DNA from: Phycisphaerales bacterium
Lineage (GTDB): Bacteria; Planctomycetota; Phycisphaerae; Phycisphaerales; UBA1924
DNA length: 34,267 bases
Direction: 5' to 3'
Assembly (NCBI GenBank): GCA_020427745.1
Contig: JAGQOC010000051.1
Span: 1 to 34,267 of the forward strand
A model generated the notes under the pieces. The model ran no database searches and was not told the DNA's origin. It worked only from the letters and a program-made list of their open reading frames with translations. Both the position numbers and the translations under genes were made by a program. Shown piece after piece: positions 8,062-15,118 of the stretch; position 1 is the stretch's first letter; each line of letters begins with the position of its first letter.

Positions 8062-8700
8062 TCAGACTGTTCCGTACATCCGGTCGCCCGCGTCGCCGAG
8101 CCCCGGGAGGATGTAGCCCTTGTCGTTGAGTTTCTCGTCGAGCGTCGCGGCGTAGATCGTGATCTCGGGGTGATCGCGGTGCAAACGCTCGACGCCCTCT
8201 GGTGCCGCGACGAGGCAGATCATCCGGATATCCGTGGCGCCCGCCTCGCGGAGGATCGTGATCGCCGCCGATGCGCTGCCCCCGGTCGCGAGCATCGGGT
8301 CAACGAGGATGACAGGCCCTGCGTTGAGGTCCTTGGGCAGCTTGTTGAGATACACAACCGGTTCGAGTGTTTCTTCGTCGCGAGCGAGCCCGAGATGCCC
8401 GACGCGTGCTTCCGGCATGATGTGCAGGATGCCGTCGATCATCCCCAGCCCGGCGCGGAGAACCGGGACGATCGTGATCGGATCTTCGATCCGTTGTCCC
8501 GTCGTCTTCATGATGGGGGTTTCGATCTCGACGGGCTTGGTCTTGAAGGTGCGTGTGACCTCGTAGACCATGAGCCCGGCGATCTGGGAGAGGGTGCCCC
8601 GGAAGGGGCGGTGCCCGGTGTCCTTGTTGCGTAGGGCGCACATCTTGTGCTCGATAAGTGGGTGGTTGAAGACGATGAGCTTCTGCGGGGAGTTGGGCAT
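8062..8700 (-). CDS. upp: Uracil phosphoribosyltransferase
   Basis: 212 residues, normal for the family (about 208). It converts uracil plus PRPP to UMP in pyrimidine salvage. The PRPP-binding loop reads VILVDPMLATGGSA. Other family landmarks are HPLIEHKMCALRNKDT near the N-terminus, IVPVLRAGLGMIDG in the middle and GYILPGLGDAGDRMYGT at the C-terminus (uracil-binding region). I chose ATG 8700 (MPNSPQK) because the longer frame would translate through the promoter and the neighbouring terminator. There is no Shine-Dalgarno sequence. It faces the cytosine deaminase gene head-to-tail-end (convergent), so the two steps cytosine to uracil to UMP are encoded side by side. Confidence 0.96.
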   Translation of the reverse strand: MPNSPQKLIVFNHPLIEHKMCALRNKDTGHRPFRGTLSQIAGLMVYEVTRTFKTKPVEIETPIMKTTGQRIEDPITIVPVLRAGLGMIDGILHIMPEARVGHLGLARDEETLEPVVYLNKLPKDLNAGPVILVDPMLATGGSASAAITILREAGATDIRMICLVAAPEGVERLHRDHPEITIYAATLDEKLNDKGYILPGLGDAGDRMYGTV

Positions 8701-8706
8701 CGGTGC

Positions 8707-8712
8707 AGTGTA
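8707..8712 (-). promoter_or_regulatory. TACACT element of a probable leaderless promoter (upp)
   Basis: On the minus strand TACACT ends 6 nt before the upp ATG at 8700, and no Shine-Dalgarno sequence is present. It is identical in sequence and spacing to the element of the convergent deaminase gene, suggesting a matched, leaderless expression mode. No good -35 is visible. Confidence 0.6.
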
Positions 8713-8735
8713 TCTGGTGGGGGCGTTGCGTGCAT

Positions 8736-8767
8736 GAAAAAACCCCCGCGTGAGCACACGCGGGGGT
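8736..8767 (-). terminator. Intrinsic terminator of the 8793 gene
   Basis: An 11-bp perfect stem (8742-8752 with 8757-8767) and AGCA loop are followed on the minus strand by a run of T. It lies 25 nt after the stop codon at 8793 and separates this gene from upp downstream. Confidence 0.92.
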
Positions 8768-8792
8768 CTGGAGGAACCGAGATCCGGAAGGA

Positions 8793-8930
8793 TTACGGGC
8801 AGCCGGCGTTGAAGAGGTCGAGGAACGCGAAGACATCGAAGATGTCGAGGGTGCCGTTGCCGTCGATGTCCGCGGCGGGGTGCCCGCCGTTGAAGTAGTC
8901 GAGGTATGCAAAGACATCGAAGATGTCGAG
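8793..8930 (-). repeat. Dockerin-like coding repeat, copy 2
   Basis: Same length and orientation as the 4222-4359 copy. It includes the shared 29-nt exact tract at 8818-8846. Within each copy the LDIFDVFA unit is itself duplicated. Confidence 0.85.
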
Positions 8931-10127
8931 GATACCGTCGCCGGTGAGATCAGCCTCGCACGCGGTGGATGCTTCGGGCATCACGACGGAGGCGAGGACC
9001 GATGCGGGCGAGCCCGCACGGAAGAGCCCGATCTCCGCGTCACCGGTGGTGGGTGCGGAGTTGGAGTCGAACCAGAAGTTGTACATGGTGCCCCAGCGGA
9101 TCGCGTTGGCGTTGGGGTTGATGGCCTCGGTGTCGGTCGAGAAGGTCAGCGAGCCCGCGCCCTCGGTCGCGGTCCAGTCGGTGCCATCGATGTTGGCGTC
9201 GACGGAGTCGTGGTAGTTGACATCATGGAACCCGTGGTTGCTGGTGCCCGATGCGGGGACGGAGAACGACGCCGCGGAGCGGTGCGAGTTCTGGTTGTAG
9301 ACGCCGTACTCGTAGCGCCAGGTCCCGCCGCCGAGATCGACAGCCTTGGAGGCGACGACGAAGCGGCCCTCACCGGGCACATTGACCTCGGTGATGGTGA
9401 CGGAGGGATCCTCGAGCTGCCATGCGTAGATGACGGGCTGCTCGCGGGTGGTGGAGCCGGTGGTATTCAGCACGCGTGTTGCGTGGTGAGCCATGGGGCG
9501 CCACGAGACGTTGTTGAACTGGTTGCCGAAGGGCACATCGTCCTTGATGACATACGCGCCTTCAACGAAGTAGCTGTCATTGGTGTCGATATCGGAATCG
9601 CGGACCTGGATGCGCTTGAAGATCGCGTTGCCGGACTGGTTCTGCGAGGTGTAGGGGTAGGTGAAGAAGCCGGTGAATGCGTTGACTTCCGAGCGCGGGC
9701 CGAGGTCGGTGTGCGAACCGTTGAGCGATGCGCCGTAGGGGTCCGAGCAGCCCGAGCCGAGCGCCGAGAAGCTGCCGTTGTTCGAGCAGCCGAAGCCACA
9801 CGCGTTGTTCTGGAGAGCGGCGAAGGAGTGCTTGACGAAGCCGATGCCGACCTGGGTCATGCGGTTGCCGTCGTAGCGCCAGATGGTCTGGGAGATGACG
9901 GGGTGGTTCGGGGTGCCATCGATCCAGTTCGCGGGCTGATTGCCCGCGTTGCACGAGGTCGTGCCGACGGAGAACGCGTGGATGACCTCGCCGTTGACGG
10001 TCAGCGGGCCGTAGTGGAGCGTGTCGGTGAGTTCACCACAGATCACATCGGGTCCGTTGTTCGGGCCACCAGCGACGGCAACACCACAGCATGCCACGAG
10101 CGCGGCGGTCATAGTCATACGAATCAT
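8793..10127 (-). CDS. Secreted protein with C-terminal GC-type dockerin-like module
   Basis: 444 residues. ATG 10127 follows a strong GGAGG 7 nt upstream and begins a signal peptide ending near GVAVAGG. The mature part (about 20-390) is a beta-rich, Asn/Gly/Ser-rich domain with several Cys (CGELTDTL, CNAGNQPANW, CGFGCSNNGS) and no family I recognise. It resembles planctomycete secreted proteins that describe themselves only by their anchor. The C-terminus has Ca-binding-like DLTGDGILDIFDVFAYLDYF and DIDGNGTLDIFDVFAFLDLF repeats and ends NAGCP. The tail is nearly interchangeable with that of the 4222 gene. It has its own terminator and a long AT-rich upstream region with a perfect palindrome, so expression is probably regulated separately. 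Confidence 0.8.
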   Translation of the reverse strand: MIRMTMTAALVACCGVAVAGGPNNGPDVICGELTDTLHYGPLTVNGEVIHAFSVGTTSCNAGNQPANWIDGTPNHPVISQTIWRYDGNRMTQVGIGFVKHSFAALQNNACGFGCSNNGSFSALGSGCSDPYGASLNGSHTDLGPRSEVNAFTGFFTYPYTSQNQSGNAIFKRIQVRDSDIDTNDSYFVEGAYVIKDDVPFGNQFNNVSWRPMAHHATRVLNTTGSTTREQPVIYAWQLEDPSVTITEVNVPGEGRFVVASKAVDLGGGTWRYEYGVYNQNSHRSAASFSVPASGTSNHGFHDVNYHDSVDANIDGTDWTATEGAGSLTFSTDTEAINPNANAIRWGTMYNFWFDSNSAPTTGDAEIGLFRAGSPASVLASVVMPEASTACEADLTGDGILDIFDVFAYLDYFNGGHPAADIDGNGTLDIFDVFAFLDLFNAGCP

Positions 10128-10181
10128 TGTTTTTCCTCCAGTGGAATTTCTGAGTGTGTTTTGGACGAGTCGTCCGCTCCC

Positions 10182-10187
10182 ACACTA
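10182..10187 (-). promoter_or_regulatory. Candidate -10 element for the 8793 gene
   Basis: TAGTGT on the minus strand, giving a leader of about 50 nt that contains the strong GGAGG ribosome site. The -35 region is weak. Confidence 0.3.
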
Positions 10188-10212
10188 CCCGGAAGACCGA
10201 TTTGAGGAAACC

Positions 10213-10228
10213 GAAATTTGCAAATTTC
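10213..10228. promoter_or_regulatory. 16-bp perfect palindrome, candidate operator
   Basis: GAAATTTG followed by its exact reverse complement CAAATTTC. It sits in the AT-rich divergent region between the 8793 gene and the ABC ATPase gene, just upstream of the candidate -10 of the 8793 gene. This is a typical dimeric-regulator site, but no cognate regulator is adjacent. Confidence 0.45.
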
Positions 10229-10343
10229 AATGAAATAATCTACAAATATTTACCGTACAGAAAGCTTTTCGTGGAATCGATATCCACGGCGTTTTCGTCG
10301 GTTGTGGCTACCATTCCGGGCTGGATCATTCCCGAGGACCAAA

Positions 10344-11048
10344 TTGCCCATACCGACCACATCCCCTGCCCCGGTGCTCGAGATCCGGGACCTGATTCAC
10401 CGCTACCGCCCGGGTGAGCCGCCCGTTCTGACGCTGGACGACTTCCGGGTTGATCCCGGTGAGCAGGTCGTGGTCACGGGGAAGTCGGGGTCCGGGAAAA
10501 GCACGCTGCTGCACCTCTCGGCGGGGCTGATGGAACCCAGCAGGGGGGGCATCCGTGTCGACGGCGTCGAGCTGCGAACCCTCCGGGCGGCAAGGCGCGA
10601 TCGGTTCCGGGGACGGCGCATCGGGATGGTCTTCCAGACCTTTCATCTCCTCCATGGTTTCAGCGCCAAAGAGAACATCCTCGCGGCGTTGATGTTCTCG
10701 GATATGCCCGCCGCCGCGCACGAAAAGCGTGCGGACCAACTCCTTGGTGTTCTCGGTATCCAACGCCCGAACGCTCGGGTTGACACGCTGAGCATCGGGC
10801 AACAGCAGCGGGTCGCGGTTGCGCGGGCGGTGGCCTGCTCGCCCGCGCTTGTGCTTGCCGACGAGCCGACGGCCTCGCTTGATCCCGAGCTCGCCCGGGC
10901 CGCGCTCGATCTGCTCCAGGGTGCCTGCAGATCGTGCGGATCCGCGCTGGTCTGTGTTACGCACGACCGCTCGATCGTGGATCGCTTCGATCGTCATGTT
11001 GATCTGGCATCAGCCGCGGGATCGGGGGGCGAGCATGGCGATGCATGA
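10344..11048 (+). CDS. ABC transporter ATPase, LolD/MacB-like
   Basis: 234 residues. It has all ABC motifs: Walker A GKSGSGKST, Q-loop VFQTFHLLHGFSAKENI, signature LSIGQQQRVAVARA, Walker B LVLADEPTASLD and H-loop VTHD. The short subunit and the Q-loop context match the LolD/MacB/FtsE branch. I chose TTG 10344 because GAGGA lies 5 nt before it. TTG 10302 is upstream in frame without a ribosome site. The next gene, an FtsX-like permease, overlaps its end by 14 nt, so the two are translationally coupled and form one transporter. See the permease and DUF3299-like entries for the possible zinc link. Confidence 0.88.
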   Translation: MPIPTTSPAPVLEIRDLIHRYRPGEPPVLTLDDFRVDPGEQVVVTGKSGSGKSTLLHLSAGLMEPSRGGIRVDGVELRTLRAARRDRFRGRRIGMVFQTFHLLHGFSAKENILAALMFSDMPAAAHEKRADQLLGVLGIQRPNARVDTLSIGQQQRVAVARAVACSPALVLADEPTASLDPELARAALDLLQGACRSCGSALVCVTHDRSIVDRFDRHVDLASAAGSGGEHGDA

Positions 11049-12294
11049 CCGGACCATCGTGCTCCGCTCGATGAGCGGCCGGCTGTTCTCGACGACGACG
11101 ACGATCGTGACCGTAGCGATCGCGGTGGGGCTGATGACGCTGATCCTGTCGATGCGGAGTGCCGTCAGCGACGCCTTTGCACGCGGGACGGGCAATGCGC
11201 AGATGCTGATCTCGCACGAGTCGAGCCCGCTGCTCAGCGTGCTGAGCACGATGTTCTATACCGAATCGCCCTCGACACCGATCATGTGGGCAGAGTACGA
11301 GGAACTCCGCGGGCGTTACCCGTTCGCGTGGACCGTGCCGACGCAGCTCGGGGACTCGTTCCGAGGGCTTCCGGTCGTTGCCACGACGCAGAACTATTTG
11401 ACGGATTTCATGCCTGTGGACGGGACCCACTGGGCATTGGCGGACGGGCGGGTCTTCGAGGATGCGTTTGAGGTGGTTCTTGGGGCTCAAGCCGCGGCTC
11501 GCAGTGGGCTCAGGATCGGGGATCACATCCATCTCACCCACGGCGACGGTAAGAGCGGCGGCGACCACGAGCACGAGGGCTTTGAGTACACCATCGTCGG
11601 GATCCTTGAGCCGACCGCGACGGCGCACGACCGGGCGGTGATCACGGATCTGCAGAGCGCCTGGGTTGTGCACGCGCACGATCGCAGAGAATCGGAGCTC
11701 GGGCACGGCATCACGACAACCGCCGCGGATATCACGGGTGAGGACATGAAGATCACGGGGGTGTACGCCTCGCTCGGCGCACGCAACGCGGCGCTCGTGC
11801 AGGTGCTCAGCACCCTGCGCCGCGACGCGGGGTGGACGGTCGCCCAGCCCGCCGACACGGTGCGCAAGCTCTTTGTGATTGTTGGGAATATCGACCAGAT
11901 CCTCGTCGCGATGGCCGCGGCTGTCCTGCTCTCCAGCGGCGTGTCGATCCTCGTCGCGCTGTACAACTCGATGGAGCAGCGCCGACGCCAGATCGCGGTG
12001 CTCCGCGTGCTCGGCGCGTCGCGGGCGCGGGTGATGAACCTGGTGCTCTGCGAGAGCGCCCTGATCGGGCTGCTCGGGGGTGTGCTGGGTGTAGCGGTCG
12101 GGATGTTCTTGGGCGATGCCGTTGCGGGGGTGCTCGCAAGGCGTGTGGGGGTGGTCGTGCATCCGTCGCTGCCGATCGACGGGTATCTGTGGATGGTCCT
12201 CTCGACGGTTGGGCTCTCGATGCTCGCCGGGATCATCCCGGCGGTGGTCGCGTACCGTGTCGGGGTGATCCGGGCGCTGCGCCCGATGGGATAA
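11035..12294 (+). CDS. FtsX/MacB-like ABC permease with His-rich periplasmic loop
   Basis: 419 residues. Topology is one N-terminal helix (about 20-42), a large extracytoplasmic domain (about 43-285), then three C-terminal helices with the FtsX-type sequence RRRQIAVLRVLGASRARVMNLVLCESALIGLLGG (described here in parts, about 315-350). The extracytoplasmic domain has a cluster of histidines, H164, H166, H169, H178 and H180, followed by FEYTIVGILEPTATAHDRAV. This His-rich insertion before the VVGIL-P-T element resembles permeases of zinc-linked systems (ZrgBCDE of Vibrio, PA4065 of Pseudomonas, from memory). The start is ATG 11035, or ATG 11041 six bases later. It overlaps the ATPase gene. Substrate direction and metal role are inference. 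Confidence 0.82.
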   Translation: MAMHDRTIVLRSMSGRLFSTTTTIVTVAIAVGLMTLILSMRSAVSDAFARGTGNAQMLISHESSPLLSVLSTMFYTESPSTPIMWAEYEELRGRYPFAWTVPTQLGDSFRGLPVVATTQNYLTDFMPVDGTHWALADGRVFEDAFEVVLGAQAAARSGLRIGDHIHLTHGDGKSGGDHEHEGFEYTIVGILEPTATAHDRAVITDLQSAWVVHAHDRRESELGHGITTTAADITGEDMKITGVYASLGARNAALVQVLSTLRRDAGWTVAQPADTVRKLFVIVGNIDQILVAMAAAVLLSSGVSILVALYNSMEQRRRQIAVLRVLGASRARVMNLVLCESALIGLLGGVLGVAVGMFLGDAVAGVLARRVGVVVHPSLPIDGYLWMVLSTVGLSMLAGIIPAVVAYRVGVIRALRPMG

Positions 12295-12312
12295 GGAAAG
12301 GGAAGCGTGTCC

Positions 12313-13215
12313 ATGCGTGTGTTCTGGGTGCTCATCATCGCTCTGCTCGCTTGCGCGTTCATCATGCGCAGTCAGCGGATGCGTGCGCAGCCAGGCGTGG
12401 ACGCGGGGACGGGTGCACGCATCGTGATTGATCGCCCGTTCGATGTGGTGCCGAGCAAGCCGGCGGCGCTCGAGCCGAAGCTCGAAGCCGAGCCGATATC
12501 GATGCCCGCCGAGGAGACCACCGGATCGGTTGATGTGCCGGAACCGGACCCGGAAGAGGTTCTCGTGGAGAACATTGCAGAGCCTGAACCCGATTCAGCC
12601 CGGACGCCGGAAGCTCCGATCATCGAGACAGTCGGGGAGGGAGTGTTCCCGCCGGAACCCACGCCCGAGGCGGACCCCGAGCCCGTGGGAGAGATCGTGA
12701 TTGATCTCGCAAAGATCAAGCCCCCGCCCGCGGACCACACGATCAACCCCGACGGCTCGATTAGGCTCGCCGACGGCACACAGATCACCGGTTCGGGCAC
12801 CGCCGAGCACCCCTTCATGGTCCAGTGGGCGACGCTGCGTTCGGTCGATCGGGTCTATCAGCCCCGCTCGGGGAGGAGCGAGTTCCCGGCGTGGCTCCAC
12901 GCGATCGACGGAAAGATCGTGCGCGTCGAGGGGAACACACTCGTTCCGGTCGTGTCGCAGTCGACGAAGGAGATGCTCGTGATGCAGAACCCCTGGGACG
13001 GCTGCTGCATCGGGATCCCGCCGACGCCGTTCGACGCGATCGAGGTCTCGCTTGTGCACGATGTCGATTTCGGGTACGAGTCCGTCGGCTTCGGCGTCGT
13101 CACCGGGACCTTTGTTGTTGATCCCTATGTGGTCGACGGCTGGGTGCTCGGGGTGTATCTGCTCAAGGACGCGTCATATAAATCCGACGCGGGGACAGTC
13201 CTCCCCGATCTCTGA
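12313..13215 (+). CDS. DUF3299-like membrane-anchored protein
   Basis: 300 residues. An N-terminal hydrophobic anchor (2-18) is followed by a long Pro/Glu-rich linker (about 35-130) and a compact C-terminal domain (about 150-290). The domain reads HAIDGKIVRVEGNTLVPV, then NPWDGCCIGIPPTPFDAIEV, then VVTGTFVV and VLGVYLL. This follows the DUF3299 layout (GKxVRIxGxxVP, then a Cys and PP(P) motif, then a beta tail). C231 and C232 are candidate metal or disulfide residues. The start is ATG 12313 with AAGGGA 9 nt upstream; GTG 12307 is an alternative. It lies 18 nt after the permease, so the three genes form one operon. DUF3299 proteins accompany the zinc-linked ABC genes PA4064-PA4066, which supports the system assignment. 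Assignment is by motif memory, not by search. Confidence 0.65.
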   Translation: MRVFWVLIIALLACAFIMRSQRMRAQPGVDAGTGARIVIDRPFDVVPSKPAALEPKLEAEPISMPAEETTGSVDVPEPDPEEVLVENIAEPEPDSARTPEAPIIETVGEGVFPPEPTPEADPEPVGEIVIDLAKIKPPPADHTINPDGSIRLADGTQITGSGTAEHPFMVQWATLRSVDRVYQPRSGRSEFPAWLHAIDGKIVRVEGNTLVPVVSQSTKEMLVMQNPWDGCCIGIPPTPFDAIEVSLVHDVDFGYESVGFGVVTGTFVVDPYVVDGWVLGVYLLKDASYKSDAGTVLPDL

Positions 13216-13229
13216 TTCATTTATGAATA

Positions 13230-13264
13230 GAAAAACCCCGCATCACTGATCGGTGACGCGGGGT
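13230..13264 (-). terminator. Intrinsic terminator of nhaA
   Basis: A GCGGGGT stem with an inner GTGA/TCAC pairing and one mismatch (13235-13246 with 13253-13264) is followed on the minus strand by TTTTT. It is 25 nt past the nhaA stop and also lies just after the converging DUF3299-like gene. Confidence 0.85.
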
Positions 13265-13288
13265 GTGGATGCGTGGTTGGAGCGTGTC

Positions 13289-14926
13289 TCAGTCGTCGTC
13301 CGGATTGACTTCCGGACCGATCTGCTCGGGCTCGGGCTCCGGTGCCGATTTGCAGCTCAGCAGCAGGATCCCGCCGAAGACCGCGGAGATCGCCGAGGCG
13401 ACGAGGATCGCGAGCTTGGCGTGCTCGAGATGGGACGGGTTGTTCTTGAAGGCGAGGTTCGCGATGAAGATCGCCATTGTGAACCCGATGCCGCCCAGCG
13501 CGCCTGCGCCGAGCATATGACGCCAGCTGACACCGCGTGGGAGCGAGGCGAGCCCGATCTTGGTCGCGAGGAAGCAGATCGCGAGGATGCCGAGCGGCTT
13601 GCCCAGGAAGAGCCCCAGGATGATGCCGAGTGAGACGGAGTTGGTGAGGTTGTCCATGACGCCGCCGTGGACGGGGATCCCCGCGTTCGCGAGCGCGAAG
13701 ATGGGGATGATGAAGAACGCCGCCCACGGGTGGACGACATACTCGATGCGGTGCAGCGGGGGCAGCACCTGGCGAGCGTTCTTCATGATCGCGTTGACGG
13801 CGGCGCGCCGGATGGACGACTCCTTGATGTCGTGGTTCGGGTCGTCGTGCGCTTCCTGGAAGACATCAAGCGCCTTACGGGTCGAGTACACGAAGTTGAC
13901 CGCGTTGACGCGTGCGTGCGCCGGGATGGTCATCGCGAGCAGCACGCCGGCGATCGTCGCGTGGACACCGGACATATAGATGCAGTACCAGAGCGGGAGA
14001 CCCAGGACGAGGTACAGCGTGATCCACCGGCAGCGGAGGACATTGAGGAACATCAGCACCGCGACGATCGTGCCCGCGTAACCGAGGTACTGCAGCTGCA
14101 GGTTCTCGGTGTAGAACACCGCGATGACGATGAGCGCGCCGAGGTCATCGACGATCGCGAGACTAGTCAGGAAGACCTTGAGCGAGTTGGGGATGCGTGA
14201 GCCGAGCATCGCGAGGATGCCGACGGCGAATGCGATGTCGGTCGCCATGGGCACGCCCCACCCGCCGATGGTGTCTTTGCCGAGGTTGAGCCCGACGAAG
14301 ATCAGCGCCGGGCCGATCATCCCGCCGAGTGCGCCGAAGATCGGGAGGGCCGCACGCTTGGGGGAGGCAAGCTCGCCCACGAGGATCTCCCGTTTGATCT
14401 CGAGCCCGACGACGAGGAAGAAGACCGCCATCAGCAGGTCGTTGATCCAGTGCGCGATCGGGTGTCCCTGCCACCAGTGCGGCGGGTTGGGGAGTGGGTG
14501 CCACTCATCATGACCCGCCGAGCTGTCGTGCTCGGGTTCATCGGTGGCGTGGGTTGTGTCGCTGTCGTGTGTGTCGATTTCCGCGTGGTCATCAACAAGC
14601 CCGGCCTCCTCGGCGAGCGTGTTGAGCTCGTCGCCGACCTCGTCGGCAAGATCCTCGGTGTGCGGAGTCTCGCCGTGCTCCTGAGCAGCATCGCCGTGTG
14701 GGTTGTGCGCGACGGTCACGCGGATCTCGGTCTCGTTGAAGATCTCGTCGTAGGACCTGAAATCCATGTTCGCCCAGATCATCGCGATCGCGGTCATCAG
14801 CAGGAGCACGATGCCGCCGGAGCTCGAGAGGCTTGCGAAGCGCTGGAACGGGCGGGCGAGACGCTCGCTGGGTTCGAGGTTCGGGTCCCGGGACGCCGCG
14901 GTGGGGATATGGTGGTCGTCGGACAT
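13289..14926 (-). CDS. nhaA: Na+/H+ antiporter NhaA with expanded acidic/His loop
   Basis: 545 residues against about 390 for E. coli NhaA. It exchanges Na+ (or Li+) for H+ across the inner membrane. The paired catalytic aspartates are D260 and D261 (SLAIVDDLGALIVIA). Other hallmarks are HWINDLLMAVFFLVVGLEIKRE (about 159-180), GGWGVPMATDIAFAVG and HPWAAFFIIPIFALANAG. ATG 14926 (MSDD) has AGGAG 9 nt upstream. Between the first two helices, about residues 54-159, there are roughly 70 more residues than in E. coli. They are rich in His, Asp and Glu (13 His between 74 and 159). In E. coli this loop forms the extracytoplasmic beta-hairpin used for dimerisation. A C-terminal acidic tail also extends the protein. 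The antiporter assignment is secure; the role of the loop is unknown. Confidence 0.96.
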   Translation of the reverse strand: MSDDHHIPTAASRDPNLEPSERLARPFQRFASLSSSGGIVLLLMTAIAMIWANMDFRSYDEIFNETEIRVTVAHNPHGDAAQEHGETPHTEDLADEVGDELNTLAEEAGLVDDHAEIDTHDSDTTHATDEPEHDSSAGHDEWHPLPNPPHWWQGHPIAHWINDLLMAVFFLVVGLEIKREILVGELASPKRAALPIFGALGGMIGPALIFVGLNLGKDTIGGWGVPMATDIAFAVGILAMLGSRIPNSLKVFLTSLAIVDDLGALIVIAVFYTENLQLQYLGYAGTIVAVLMFLNVLRCRWITLYLVLGLPLWYCIYMSGVHATIAGVLLAMTIPAHARVNAVNFVYSTRKALDVFQEAHDDPNHDIKESSIRRAAVNAIMKNARQVLPPLHRIEYVVHPWAAFFIIPIFALANAGIPVHGGVMDNLTNSVSLGIILGLFLGKPLGILAICFLATKIGLASLPRGVSWRHMLGAGALGGIGFTMAIFIANLAFKNNPSHLEHAKLAILVASAISAVFGGILLLSCKSAPEPEPEQIGPEVNPDDD

Positions 14927-15004
14927 CGGTCGATGCTCCTGTGTGGATAGAAGAGCCCGGCGTAGCACACCCCCCTAAACTGGTGGTGTGATAACCCGGT
15001 GTGT

Positions 15005-15118
15005 CTACTTCTTATCGAACCAGAACACCGCGGGTGTTGAGCCCGGGGCGTGCTTCGATGCACAAATCAGACGATCGCCCGCGTGCATCGGGGAGTACCA
15101 GAGCGCAGAATCTTCCGG
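15005..15118 (-). other. In-frame open extension after the astB stop
   Basis: Reading on through the astB TGA (15119-15121), 37 sense codons follow before a TAG. The translation includes ALWYSPMHAGDRLICASK and AVFWFDKK, protein-like, with about 70 percent G or C at third positions. It could be read-through, a 27-codon small ORF from ATG 15088, the remnant of an older C-terminus, or chance. There is no ribosome site. Confidence 0.25.

Noticed and set aside
13242-13257. The 13230-13264 hairpin as terminator of the plus-strand DUF3299-like gene
   Set aside because: The T-tract is present only on the minus strand, so it serves nhaA. On the plus strand the stem is followed by GTGTGG.
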